The notes beneath the pieces were generated by a model. It made no database searches. It was not told where the DNA came from and was given only the letters and a program-made list of their open reading frames with translations. Position numbers and translations under genes: made by a program. A DNA stretch of 63,039 nt, taken from NCBI GenBank assembly GCA_003576915.1, contig QEVF01000023.1:1-63039 (forward strand). Reading direction: 5' to 3'. This document shows, piece after piece, positions 1 to 7,932 of the stretch. Numbering within the stretch: the first letter of the stretch is position 1; each line of letters starts with the position of its first letter. Source of the stretch: Planctomycetota bacterium. GTDB taxonomy: Bacteria; Planctomycetota; UBA8742; UBA2392.

Positions 1-234
1 CGGGAGAAACTGAGAATGTGGCACTCGAATCAGCGCGACCCGCCCGCGCCGCCGTAACGAGCGGCCGCAACAAGAAAGCTGCAATTCAGCCCCGGCAAGG
101 GGGCCCAAGCGGCCATGTACCCCGCCACCCGAAAACGGCAAGCGTTTTCGGGTTCGCTCCCGTTTTTGACACGCGGGCCTGTGGCGGCATCGGCGTCTTG
201 CCGATGCGCGCAGGCGAGAACACTCGCGCCACGC
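1..234. other. Non-coding left edge of the window
   Basis: No convincing gene is visible here. The short open frames are antisense or low-complexity. The one structured element is the strong hairpin at 127-153. The rest may be the 3' flank of the leftward WD40-like gene or the start region of something outside the window. Confidence 0.5.
127..153 (-). terminator. Strong hairpin downstream of the leftward operon
   Basis: Bases 127-137 (ACCCGAAAACG) pair perfectly with 143-153 (CGTTTTCGGGT) around a 5-base loop. It lies about 80 bases past the stop of the WD40-like gene, the last gene of the leftward operon. No clean T-tract follows on the minus strand, although CGTTTTT follows 8 bases later on the plus strand. 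Terminator function is therefore inferred from position and stem strength. Confidence 0.5.
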
Positions 235-1245
235 TCATGCATGGGCGTGGGTGCGGGGGTCGGCGTTGAGAAGGACACGGCAGAGTGCTCCGTCCTCTCC
301 CGCAGTAAACAGCTCCTGGCCGTCACGTGAAAAGCAGAGGTCCCAGACGCGACCTTCGTGCAATTTGCGCTCAAAGGCCATGGCCCCGCTCCGCATGTCC
401 ACGGCGTAGACGAAACCCGTGGTCATGCCCAGGGCCAGCGTGTTGCCGTCGGGCGAGAAGCGCATGCACCAGTTATGCGTCATATGGGCGTTGAAGAGTC
501 CCGGCAGGTGCGGCAATCCGGTTTCCAGGTCCCACACGAAGGTCCCGTTGGCCTCGAATTCCAGGGCCGCCAGATAGCGTCGCGTGGGATCGAACACCAG
601 GCTCTGGATTTCGCGCGGCCCGCCCGTGAGGCGGCGCAGCACGCGAAGCGTCTCCGTATTGAAAAGCACGATCTGCGCGGGGCTGGTCATCTGGAAGGCC
701 AGGCGCATGCCGTCGTCGCTCACGGCGCAGAGTCCCGCCAGGGCGCCGTCGGGGCTGGGCCGCGCGGGAAAGGCATCCTCAAGCGTGTGCTGTTGACGTG
801 TCAAGTCCCAGACCCGTGTCACCTCGCCCGCAACCGACACCAGCTTCCCGCCGCCGCCCACATGAATCCAGCGCGGATCGGCCACCTCCAGCTCCAGGCG
901 CCGGCGGCTCTGGCTGAGCGTGTCAAACTCGTAGATGCCGCGTGAGTCCGTCGCGCCGTAGATCACCGTGCGGCCGCCGCGCGCATAGCGGGCGCCGAAA
1001 ATGCCCGCGTGCGAAAGGCTGGCCGACTCCGCCACGACTTCGTTGCGCCGCGTGTGAAACAGGGCAAGGGCTCCCGCCGCGCCGCGCAGGCCGGGCAAGG
1101 CGAGCACCAGCTTGTCGCCGTCGGGCGCGAGGTCCAGCGCCGTGATGGGGCGCGCCGGCTGGTGCAGCAACGTCTGGATCTCGATGGCCACGTTCAATCC
1201 CTGCCGCGCCGCCCGACGCAGCCAGGTTGCCGCGACCGGCGGCAC
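235..1245 (-). CDS. WD40/beta-propeller repeat protein
   Basis: The 336-residue product has repeated units of the kind D-x-x-PDGDKLVLALPG, FSPDGNTLALGM and FSRDGQELFTAGEDG, typical of WD40-like propeller blades, so it probably acts as a protein-interaction scaffold. There is no signal peptide, so a cytoplasmic location is likely. The listed start is a GTG two bases after the rsmJ stop. A GTG about 18 codons downstream (before AIEIQTLL) would remove a basic leader of doubtful quality and fits the first blade better. It is the last gene of the leftward operon. The exact partner is unknown. Confidence 0.75.
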   Translation of the reverse strand: MPPVAATWLRRAARQGLNVAIEIQTLLHQPARPITALDLAPDGDKLVLALPGLRGAAGALALFHTRRNEVVAESASLSHAGIFGARYARGGRTVIYGATDSRGIYEFDTLSQSRRRLELEVADPRWIHVGGGGKLVSVAGEVTRVWDLTRQQHTLEDAFPARPSPDGALAGLCAVSDDGMRLAFQMTSPAQIVLFNTETLRVLRRLTGGPREIQSLVFDPTRRYLAALEFEANGTFVWDLETGLPHLPGLFNAHMTHNWCMRFSPDGNTLALGMTTGFVYAVDMRSGAMAFERKLHEGRVWDLCFSRDGQELFTAGEDGALCRVLLNADPRTHAHA

Positions 1246-1247
1246 CC

Positions 1248-1988
1248 TCAGCGCGGGCGCGCCGACGTGACTAAATATACGTCAAATCGCACAGATTTGC
1301 CCTTATGGCTGTGCGATGGAGGCGGATTTTCCACGATCTCCGGCGCGTGCAGGGGCCTTTTGACCACCACACGCTGCGCGGCAGCCCCCAGAGCAAGCGT
1401 CATGAGCTCAGAGAGCTCGGCGGCACTGGGCGGCGGGAGCAGGCCCTGCAGGTGCTGCATTTCCTTGCGCGAGCGGGCGGCCTTGCGTTTGTCGGGGAAC
1501 ATGGGGTCGAGGTACACGACATCGGGAGTGATGCCGCGCTCGGCGGCGCTCAGGCGCAGAAAGGCGCGGGCCTCGGCGCAGCGGGGCGTCAGGCGCTGGG
1601 CAAGGCGTCGGCCCAGCTCCTGGCCTGAGGCTGAGGCGCGAGCCAGGCCGTCTTGCAGCAGGGCAAAGACCACGGGCGACACTTCCAGCGCCGTAACCTC
1701 AAGGCCCAGCAGGGCCAGGCTTGCCGCGTCGTGGCCGAGACCGGCGGTGGCGTCCAGCAGCGTGCGCGGGGGGCGGGCGGACTTGAGCCCCACGGCGCGG
1801 GGCAGCAGGTCGCTTCTGCCAAGGTCACGCAGGCGCCAGCCCGAGGCGCCGGCCAGGAAGTCAACACAGAGGGGGCCTGCGGCGCCTTCACGGCTGTCGA
1901 AGAGGCAAAGGCGACCCTGGTGGTCCCGCGCGAGGCTGAAGCCTGCCGGCAGGGGCAGGCTTTCGAAGGATGGGGGCGCGGGGTTCAT
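1248..1988 (-). CDS. rsmJ: 16S rRNA (guanine-1516 N2) methyltransferase RsmJ
   Basis: RsmJ uses S-adenosylmethionine to methylate G1516 of 16S rRNA. The 246-residue product has the family layout: a VDF strand near residue 43, the SAM-binding motif LLDATAGLGHDAASLALLG around residues 77-95, ALEVSPVV, the catalytic-site motif VVYLDPMFPDKRK, the following KEMQ, then VVVKRP and a terminal KG-x-RFDVYL. Each aligns with what I know of E. coli RsmJ (about 250 residues). It lies 11 bases after the TPR lipoprotein gene and directly before the WD40-like gene. Its place behind a catabolic operon looks like incidental housekeeping linkage. Confidence 0.9.
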   Translation of the reverse strand: MNPAPPSFESLPLPAGFSLARDHQGRLCLFDSREGAAGPLCVDFLAGASGWRLRDLGRSDLLPRAVGLKSARPPRTLLDATAGLGHDAASLALLGLEVTALEVSPVVFALLQDGLARASASGQELGRRLAQRLTPRCAEARAFLRLSAAERGITPDVVYLDPMFPDKRKAARSRKEMQHLQGLLPPPSAAELSELMTLALGAAAQRVVVKRPLHAPEIVENPPPSHSHKGKSVRFDVYLVTSARPR

Positions 1989-1999
1989 GGGCGATGGCG

Positions 2000-2839
2000 C
2001 TACTTGGCCCAGTCGTATTCCTCGGCCAGTTTGAGCAGCTTGGCGGCGTCTTCGTGTTTGGGGTCCAGCTCGAGCGCGCGGTTGCAGAAGACGCGGCAGG
2101 GGCCGAACTGTTCGCGGTCGAAGTACTCTTTGGCCTTGGCGAAGGCCTGCGAGGCGTCGGTGACGGCGGGGGCGGCCTTCCTGGCATCGTCGATCTGCGC
2201 GGCGCGTTCCTTTTCTTCGGCGATGCGGGCTGGTTCGCCGAACGCGCGGTTGATGTTGTCAACCGCCTCCTGATACTCCTTCTTCCTGGCCGGGTCAGAC
2301 GTGTATTGGATGGCGCGGCGGAAGTCGCTCTGGGCCTTGCCGAGTTCGTTGAGGGACAGGCGCATCCAGGCGCGCATGGCGAACACTTCGTTGCCGGTGT
2401 AGCCCGCGCGGATGGCGTTGCTGAAGGAGGCTTCAGCGTTGCGGAAGTGGGGCTGGGCGGCCTTGAGCCCTGCCCTGGCCTCGGCGTCATAGCCCAGGGC
2501 GTAGTCGCACATGCCGGCCCAGAAGGTGGCCTCCTGGCCCGTGCTGTTGTTGCCGTAAAGTTTGGCGGCGTGGGCGAAGTTGCGCCGGGCCTCTTCGTAC
2601 TTCTTGAGGCGGTAGCGCGTGTAACCGAGCTGAAGCTGGGCCTCGGCATAGTCAGGCGCGGCGGAGACGGCGGCGGCGAACTCGCTTTCGGCCACGCTGT
2701 TGTTGCCGGCCTTGTAGGCGCGGTCGCCGTTTTCAAAGTGCTCCACGGCCTCGCGGGGCGGGCGGCCGTCGGTGGCGCATCCGGCCAGGGGCAGCACAGC
2801 GAACAGTCCGGCGCAGAGCGCCGCCAGCAGTCGGGACAT
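2000..2839 (-). CDS. TPR-repeat lipoprotein
   Basis: The 279-residue product begins with a lipoprotein signal peptide: MSRLLAALCAGLFAVLPLAG followed by Cys, with lipobox LAGC. It should be lipidated and membrane-anchored. From about residue 35 it carries tetratricopeptide repeats, for example A-x-Y-KAGNNSVAESEFAAAV, YAEAQLQLGYTRYRLKKYEE and a last unit FDREQFGPCRVFCNRALELD near the C terminus. TPR lipoproteins usually act as periplasmic or outer-membrane assembly scaffolds. No enzyme signature is present. It sits 56 bases after the CoA-transferase gene and 11 bases before rsmJ, so co-transcription is likely. Confidence 0.8.
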   Translation of the reverse strand: MSRLLAALCAGLFAVLPLAGCATDGRPPREAVEHFENGDRAYKAGNNSVAESEFAAAVSAAPDYAEAQLQLGYTRYRLKKYEEARRNFAHAAKLYGNNSTGQEATFWAGMCDYALGYDAEARAGLKAAQPHFRNAEASFSNAIRAGYTGNEVFAMRAWMRLSLNELGKAQSDFRRAIQYTSDPARKKEYQEAVDNINRAFGEPARIAEEKERAAQIDDARKAAPAVTDASQAFAKAKEYFDREQFGPCRVFCNRALELDPKHEDAAKLLKLAEEYDWAK

Positions 2840-2895
2840 GGCAATCCTCCAGGTGGCGCGATTGTGACGCAGGCATGCGGCCCGTGCAAGGTGGC

Positions 2896-4200
2896 TCAGC
2901 GGCCACGGACCATGACGCGGGTGAGCAGCTTCATGCCGAAGGCTTCGCGCTCAAGCTCGGCGCGGAACTTGGGGTGGGCGATGGCAATGAGGGCCTTGAC
3001 GCGCTCGCGCAGGCCCTTGGCATAGAGGTCGGCCACGCCGTACTCGGTGACGACCCAGCGCACATCGCCGCGGCTGGTAACCACGCCGGCTCCGCGCTCG
3101 AGGGTGGGCACGATGCGCGAGAGGGCTCCGCCCTTGGCCGTGCTGGGCAGGGCGATGACGGGCTTGCCGCCCTGCGAGCGCGCCGCGCCGCGGATGAAAT
3201 CGACCTGGCCACCGATGCCGGAGTAGGGGCGGGTGCCCAGGCTGTCGCTGTTGACCTGGCCGGTGAGGTCGATGGCAATAGCGCTGTTGACGGCCACCAT
3301 GCGGTCGTTCTTGGCGATGTTGAAGGGGTCGTTGACGAACTCGTTGCCGTAGCTTTCGACAAAGGGGTTGTCGTCCACGAAATCGTAGAGGCGCTGGGTG
3401 CCCATGACGAAGCTGCAGATGGCCTTGTCCGGGTGGTAGTTCTTGCGCGAGCAGTCCAGTGCGCCGCTTTCGATGACGTCCACGATGCCGTCGGAGAGCA
3501 TCTCGGTGTGAAGGCCCAGGCGGCGGTGATTGCGCAGCTCCGCCAGCACCGCGTTGGGAATGCCGCCGATGCCGAGTTGCAGACAGTCGCCGTCGTCGAT
3601 CAGGCCCGCCACGTGGCGGCCAATGGCGCGGCTGGTTTCGTCAATGGGCTCGGGCGTGAGCTGGGGCAGGGGGTAATCCACCTGCACGGCGGCGTGGAGG
3701 CGCGAAACGTGGATGATGGTGTTGCCCCAGGTGCGGGGCATTCTGGGGTTGATCTCGGCCACGACGTGGCGCGCGTGCCGGATGGCGCTGACCACGACGT
3801 CCGCCGCAACGCCCACGGTGCAGTAGCCGTGCCGGTCGGGCGGAGAGACCTGGACGAGCGCCCAGTCCAGGGGCAGGCGGCGCTCGAAGAGGGCGGGAAT
3901 CTCACCCAGGAAGATGGGCATGAAATCGGCGCGGCCTTCCTGCACGGCCTGGCGCGTGTTGTGGCCGATGAAAAAGGCGGTGTGGCGGAAGCTCTGCGCC
4001 ATGTCCGGGGCGACATAGGGCGCGTCGCCCAGCGTGAGGATGTGCAGCACGTTGACGTCGCGCAGCTCCTGGGCGCGCGCCGTCATGGCCTTGACGAGCA
4101 CCTGGGGCTCGGCGGCGCCGGAGCCGATGAACACGCGCTCGGACGACTTGATCTGGGCGACGGCTTCGGCGGCGGTGCTGGCGGTTTGCATGGCCCCCAT
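2896..4200 (-). CDS. Acetyl-CoA hydrolase / 4-hydroxybutyrate-type CoA-transferase
   Basis: The 434-residue product belongs to the AcH/4-hydroxybutyrate CoA-transferase family, which moves CoA between acyl groups through a glutamyl-CoA intermediate. Features seen are FIGSGAAEP near the N terminus, GDAPYV, VSPPDRHGYCTVG, the glycine-rich LQLGIGGIPNAV and the probable catalytic glutamate in LHTEMLSDGIVD, followed by GTRPYSGIGGQVDF and VVTEYGVADL near the C terminus. Length is normal for the family. It follows the bcr operon after a 93-base gap with a hairpin. It might activate a carboxylic acid for, or release CoA from, the benzoyl-CoA pathway. The substrate cannot be read from the sequence. 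Confidence 0.85.
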   Translation of the reverse strand: MGAMQTASTAAEAVAQIKSSERVFIGSGAAEPQVLVKAMTARAQELRDVNVLHILTLGDAPYVAPDMAQSFRHTAFFIGHNTRQAVQEGRADFMPIFLGEIPALFERRLPLDWALVQVSPPDRHGYCTVGVAADVVVSAIRHARHVVAEINPRMPRTWGNTIIHVSRLHAAVQVDYPLPQLTPEPIDETSRAIGRHVAGLIDDGDCLQLGIGGIPNAVLAELRNHRRLGLHTEMLSDGIVDVIESGALDCSRKNYHPDKAICSFVMGTQRLYDFVDDNPFVESYGNEFVNDPFNIAKNDRMVAVNSAIAIDLTGQVNSDSLGTRPYSGIGGQVDFIRGAARSQGGKPVIALPSTAKGGALSRIVPTLERGAGVVTSRGDVRWVVTEYGVADLYAKGLRERVKALIAIAHPKFRAELEREAFGMKLLTRVMVRGR

Positions 4201-4251
4201 CTTGAGTTGGCGCGCCCCGCTTGGGAAGGCGCGTCGCGTCCTGAAACTTCA

Positions 4252-4275
4252 CCGGCACCGGAAATCCGGTGCCGG
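4252..4275 (-). terminator. Perfect GC-rich hairpin between hemerythrin and CoA-transferase genes
   Basis: CCGGCACCGG (4252-4261) pairs with CCGGTGCCGG (4266-4275) around a 4-base loop. It lies in the 93-base gap between two co-directional genes. No T-tract follows, so it could be an attenuator, an mRNA-stability element or a factor-dependent terminator that lowers expression of the CoA-transferase and later genes. Confidence 0.5.
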
Positions 4276-4293
4276 CAGGGCCGCTGGGAGGTG

Positions 4294-4974
4294 TCAGTTG
4301 AGCAGCAGGGTGACCGTGAGCTTCTCGCGCGCGGCTTCGTCGAGCATGCGGTCAATGCCGGGGTAGAGGATCTGCTCTTCCTTCATGTTGTGCTCAACCA
4401 GCACGCCCAACAGGGTGGCCTTGGAGCGCTCGAACTCGTCGAGCTTCCTGTCGTTGGCGGCGGCCACGATGTCGTTGACGGCCTCCTTGATGTCCTTGTG
4501 CTCGTGGCGCATCACGGCCGTGGGGCCCATGTCGCGCATGCCGGTCTTTTCCTCGAAGGCGGGGAACAGGATCTGCTCTTCGATTTCGATGTGCCGGAAC
4601 AGGCCCTCCTTGAACTCGGCGGCCAGGGCGGCGGCCTCGGCCCAAATGCCGGCCTGGGCCTGCTTCGTGGCCTTTTCCATGAGCTGGTCGAGGCGGTCGT
4701 GGTCCCAGGCCAGGTAGTCGTTGACGTTGCGGGGGTCCTTCCCGGGGCGGGCGCGGAAGAGATAGCGCCAGGTCACCGGGCCCTTCTGCACGGGCGAGAA
4801 GTCAAACTGCCGGGGGAAGGTCTCGATGATCTTCTTGAGCAGAGGCTCGGGATGGTGGGGCGCCACCAGTTCCAGCTCCTCGCGCGGCTTGAGCGCGCGC
4901 AGGCGCTCAAAGATCCTGTCGATGCGCTGTTCGTGCGGAATCTCGCGCGCATCCAGTCGGTTTGCGTGTGCCAT
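4294..4974 (-). CDS. DUF2249-like / hemerythrin (HHE) domain protein
   Basis: The 226-residue product has two parts. Residues 1-75 (IFERLRALKPREELELVAPH, EPLLKKIIETF, WRYLFRARP) resemble the DUF2249 domain often found next to hemerythrin domains. Residues 85-226 form a four-helix hemerythrin domain with iron-ligand motifs DYLAWDHDRLDQLM, FRHIEIEEQILFPAFE, VMRHEHKDI and LVEHNMKEEQILYPGID. Such proteins bind a di-iron centre and are linked to oxygen or nitric oxide sensing and Fe-S repair. A good ribosome site (AGGAGAGGACAAC) precedes the ATG, 16 bases after the SDR stop. In a benzoyl-CoA reductase operon it may protect oxygen-sensitive clusters (inference). Confidence 0.85.
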   Translation of the reverse strand: MAHANRLDAREIPHEQRIDRIFERLRALKPREELELVAPHHPEPLLKKIIETFPRQFDFSPVQKGPVTWRYLFRARPGKDPRNVNDYLAWDHDRLDQLMEKATKQAQAGIWAEAAALAAEFKEGLFRHIEIEEQILFPAFEEKTGMRDMGPTAVMRHEHKDIKEAVNDIVAAANDRKLDEFERSKATLLGVLVEHNMKEEQILYPGIDRMLDEAAREKLTVTLLLN

Positions 4975-4990
4975 GTTGTCCTCTCCTGAG

Positions 4991-5728
4991 TTACAGATAT
5001 TGCCCGCCGTCCACCTGCAGCACCTGCCCGGTCATATGACTCGCATACTTCGAAGCCAGGAACATGACGGCATGGGCGATGTCCGCCGCCGTCGCCAGCT
5101 TTCCCAGCAGGGATTCCTCCAGCGCCCTGGCGCGCACCTCAGCGGGCACGGCGGCCGCCATTTCCGTCTCCACCATGCCCGGCGCCACCACGTTGATGCG
5201 CACGCCAAAGCGCCCCACCTCGCGCGCGACGGCCTTGGCAAAGCCGATCATGCCCGCCTTGGAGGCCGCGTAGTTCGACTGCCCGAACTTGCCACGCAAC
5301 CCGTTGATGGAGCCGACGCAGACCACCGCGCCGCCCCCGGCCTCACGCATCAGCGGTACGGCCGCCCGTGTGAGGTTGAACGTGCCTTTGAGGTTCACGT
5401 CCAGCACGGCGTCCCAGTCCGCCTCGCCCAGCTTCCAGACTACGGCGTCGCGCGTGATGCCCGCGTTGTTCACCAGCACCGAGGGCGCCAGCCCCTGACG
5501 CGCCAGAGCGGCCGCCGCCTCCTGCACCGCGGCAAAGTCCGACACGCTGACTTCCAGCGTCTGGGCCGCGACGGCCTTCAGTTCGGGCGAGACCCTGACA
5601 TCCAGCCCCACCACGCGCGCTCCCGCCGCTGCAAGCTTCCGCGCCACGCACAGGCCAATGCCGCGCGAGGCGCCGCTGATCCAGGCCACCTGGCCCGTGA
5701 AGTCAAACGCCTCAGGTGCCGCCGGCAT
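4991..5728 (-). CDS. FabG-like short-chain dehydrogenase/reductase
   Basis: This is a classical SDR of 245 residues. It has the NAD(P) motif SGASRGIGLCVARKLAAAGA (TGxxxGxG type), LVNNAGITRD, the catalytic Ser in GSINGLRG and the YxxxK motif in SNYAASKAGMIGFAK, then VAPGMVETEM and a C-terminal GQVLQVDGGQYL. I chose the ATG at 5728 because the longer open frame gives a non-conserved leader inside bcrD. The gene then overlaps bcrD by 17 bases. It is probably a 3-hydroxyacyl-CoA dehydrogenase or 3-oxoacyl reductase working below the ring-cleavage step. The substrate is an inference from the operon. Confidence 0.85.
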   Translation of the reverse strand: MPAAPEAFDFTGQVAWISGASRGIGLCVARKLAAAGARVVGLDVRVSPELKAVAAQTLEVSVSDFAAVQEAAAALARQGLAPSVLVNNAGITRDAVVWKLGEADWDAVLDVNLKGTFNLTRAAVPLMREAGGGAVVCVGSINGLRGKFGQSNYAASKAGMIGFAKAVAREVGRFGVRINVVAPGMVETEMAAAVPAEVRARALEESLLGKLATAADIAHAVMFLASKYASHMTGQVLQVDGGQYL

Positions 5729-6563
5729 GGGCCGCCTCCGTCTCTTTCGCCAGTTTGGCATGGCGGAAGGCGCCCCAGAGTGCAGCGCCGATGGCCCCGG
5801 CATGCACCGAAAGGGCGTGCTGCCGAAGTTCGATGGCCGCCGCGCCGTCCTTGAGCTTGTCCCTGAGCGCGGCAACGAGCCCCGAGTCCGACGCGAGGCC
5901 CCCGGTAATCATCAGCACGCCGCTGATCTTGATGCCGCGGATCAGGCCCGCGAGGCGAACCGAGATCGAGTCATGGATGCCGCGCAGGATGTCGGGGGTG
6001 GAGATGCCGCGGCTGACCATGTTGATGACGTCGGTCTCGGCCAGCACGGCGCAGATGCCGCTGACGCGCTCGGGCTTGGTGCCCTTTTGCGAAAGCGGGC
6101 CGACGTCATCGAGCGATACGCCCAGATAGCGCGCGATGTTCTCCACGAACTGGCCGCTGCCCGAGGCGCACTGGGAGGTCATGCGGTACTCCAGCACGCG
6201 GCCGTGCTCGTCAAAGCGCATGGCGCGGGCGTGCAGGGCGCCGACGTCTATGGCGCCGCGCGACTTGGGGTCCAGGAACAGGGCGCCGCGGGCGTGGGTC
6301 GTCATGCCGTAGAAGTGGCCCGTGCGCCAGGGAATCATGTCGCCTTCGCCGGTGGTCGCGATGTAGTCGAGCTGGTCTTTGCGCAGGCCGGCCTGCTTGA
6401 GGGCCGCCTCGAAGCACTCGTCCACCACGCTCATGACGTCGCGGCGGCGGATGCGCTCGAAGTAGGAGCCCAGCAGTTCGTCGCGCGCGCAGCTGTCGCC
6501 CGCGCGCATCACGGCCACCTTGACGGCGCCCGTTCCGACATCAACACCCGCAGTGATCGCCAT
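5712..6563 (-). CDS. bcrD: Benzoyl-CoA reductase ATPase subunit, BcrD type
   Basis: The 283-residue protein is of the BadG/BcrA/BcrD/HgdC ASKHA ATPase family, which hydrolyses ATP to push low-potential electrons into the ring-reducing subunits. It has the phosphate-1 motif AGVDVGTGAVKVAVM at the N terminus, ATTGEGDMIPW, the Cys of SQCASGSGQF, which should co-bind a [4Fe-4S] cluster with the other ATPase subunit, the second Cys in SGICAVLAETD, and MITGGLASD near the C terminus. The length matches BcrD (about 280). The ATG at 6563 is chosen over a longer frame with an implausible leader. It overlaps bcrA by 23 bases. The C-B-A-D gene order equals that of Thauera. Confidence 0.9.
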   Translation of the reverse strand: MAITAGVDVGTGAVKVAVMRAGDSCARDELLGSYFERIRRRDVMSVVDECFEAALKQAGLRKDQLDYIATTGEGDMIPWRTGHFYGMTTHARGALFLDPKSRGAIDVGALHARAMRFDEHGRVLEYRMTSQCASGSGQFVENIARYLGVSLDDVGPLSQKGTKPERVSGICAVLAETDVINMVSRGISTPDILRGIHDSISVRLAGLIRGIKISGVLMITGGLASDSGLVAALRDKLKDGAAAIELRQHALSVHAGAIGAALWGAFRHAKLAKETEAAHAGGT

Positions 6564-7932
6564 GGCATTCTCCGGAATTCGGGGCCGTGGAGGCCTTGAC
6601 CAGTTGCTGCTCGCCCGAGGCCGCCGCGCCCGCCTGAATGTCGCGGTGGGCAAAGGTTGCGGCGCCGAGCGCGCCGGTAAAGATGGAGTCGGGCGCGATG
6701 TTGAGCGTGACCTGGCCGTAGTTCTCGGCCACGAGTTCGCGCAGGGCGTTGACGGCGGCCTGGTTCTTGGCCACGCCGCCGGTGAAGGTGAATTCGTTCT
6801 TCACGCCGCCCGAGCGCGCCAGAAGCGCCATGGCGCGCAGGATGATGGCGCGGTGCAGCCCCGCCAGGATGTCTTCCCGGGCCTCGCCGGCGGACAAGCG
6901 GTCCCTGAACTCGGCGCCAGCAAACACCGTGCAGGTCGAGTTGATCTTGACGCGGTGCTTCGACTCCATGGCCAAAGGCCCCAGTTCGTGCAGGCCGAGG
7001 TTCATCTCGTCGGCGATGTAGCCCAGATAGCGGCCGCAGCCCGCCGCGCAGCGGTCATTCATCTGAAAGCTGGTGACCACGCCGATGGGGTCCACCTGGA
7101 TGGCCTTGGTGTCCTGCCCGCCGATGTCCAGCACCGTGCGGGTGTTGGGGAACATCAGGTGGGCGCCCAGGCCGTGGCACAGAATCTCGGACCGGATCTG
7201 GTCCTTGGGGAAGGGAAGGCGCGCGCGGCCATAACCGGTGCCAACGAGGCGAACCGGTGTGAGCGGGGTATCGGCCACGCGCGCCAGCAACTCGCGGACC
7301 CGCGAAGCGTCCACGCCGAAGGAGCCGGCGATGCGCCCAAAGCCGGCCAGCAGGCGCTGGGAGAAACTGCGCGACTCGGGCTCGTTCTCGACGGGGATGA
7401 TGGACTTGTCAAACAGTCCCACGATGCGGTCAAAGGGCGGGCCGCCGGCGCGCGAGATCTCGCTGGCCGCGCTGATGAAGCCCGAACCCGCGATGTCGCG
7501 GAAGAAATCGCTGCGCGCGTTGCGGCCCGGCGCGAACAGAGCCGTGGCGTCTTTGCGCAGGCGGCGCAGGATGTCGGAGAGCGCGCTGGACAGCGCCAGC
7601 GTCAGGTCCCCGTAGCGGCCGCTGGAAAGGTCCTCGCGGCAGTGAACCTCGAGCCTGTCCAGCTGGCCGAGGTAGCCCTCGAGGGCAAAGCCGCGCGACA
7701 GGGCGTTTTCGAACTCCGCCTGCCGGCCCTTGAGCAGCTTCGACTCCTCCAGGGCGCGCGAAAGCATGGAGAAGCGCACGTTGGTGAACGCCTCCTCCCT
7801 GGCGACCTGGGCGGCGACGTCGTAGTTGCTGCGGCTGTTGGTGATGCCGCGCCCCACGATGCGGCCCTGCTCGTCAAGCACGATGGCCTTGGTGGTGGTG
7901 GAGCCGAGGTCGATTCCGACGGTGACGTTCAT
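6541..7932 (-). CDS. bcrA: Benzoyl-CoA reductase ATPase subunit, BcrA type
   Basis: The 463-residue protein is the larger ASKHA ATPase partner of BcrD. It opens with VTVGIDLGSTTTKAIVLDEQ (phosphate loop). The second half carries VLDIGGQDTKAI, the cluster-binding DRCAAGCGRYLGYIADEM, STCTVFAGAEFRDRL and FTFTGGVAKNQAAV. About 100 residues between the N-terminal motif and the nucleotide-binding core form the larger insert that distinguishes BcrA/BzdQ-type subunits from short 2-hydroxyacyl-CoA dehydratase activators. The ATG overlaps the bcrB stop by 4 bases, indicating translational coupling. Together with BcrD it should power two-electron dearomatisation of benzoyl-CoA at the cost of about two ATP. 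Confidence 0.93.
   Translation of the reverse strand: MNVTVGIDLGSTTTKAIVLDEQGRIVGRGITNSRSNYDVAAQVAREEAFTNVRFSMLSRALEESKLLKGRQAEFENALSRGFALEGYLGQLDRLEVHCREDLSSGRYGDLTLALSSALSDILRRLRKDATALFAPGRNARSDFFRDIAGSGFISAASEISRAGGPPFDRIVGLFDKSIIPVENEPESRSFSQRLLAGFGRIAGSFGVDASRVRELLARVADTPLTPVRLVGTGYGRARLPFPKDQIRSEILCHGLGAHLMFPNTRTVLDIGGQDTKAIQVDPIGVVTSFQMNDRCAAGCGRYLGYIADEMNLGLHELGPLAMESKHRVKINSTCTVFAGAEFRDRLSAGEAREDILAGLHRAIILRAMALLARSGGVKNEFTFTGGVAKNQAAVNALRELVAENYGQVTLNIAPDSIFTGALGAATFAHRDIQAGAAASGEQQLVKASTAPNSGECHGDHCGC

Noticed and set aside
2875..4989. Plus-strand open frame of 704 codons opposite the CoA-transferase and hemerythrin genes
   Set aside because: It shows no motifs, and the minus-strand genes are clear.
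5729..5875. Longer start for the SDR gene
   Set aside because: The extra 49 residues are Arg/Ser/Pro-rich, read out of frame over bcrD and have no counterpart in FabG-like proteins.
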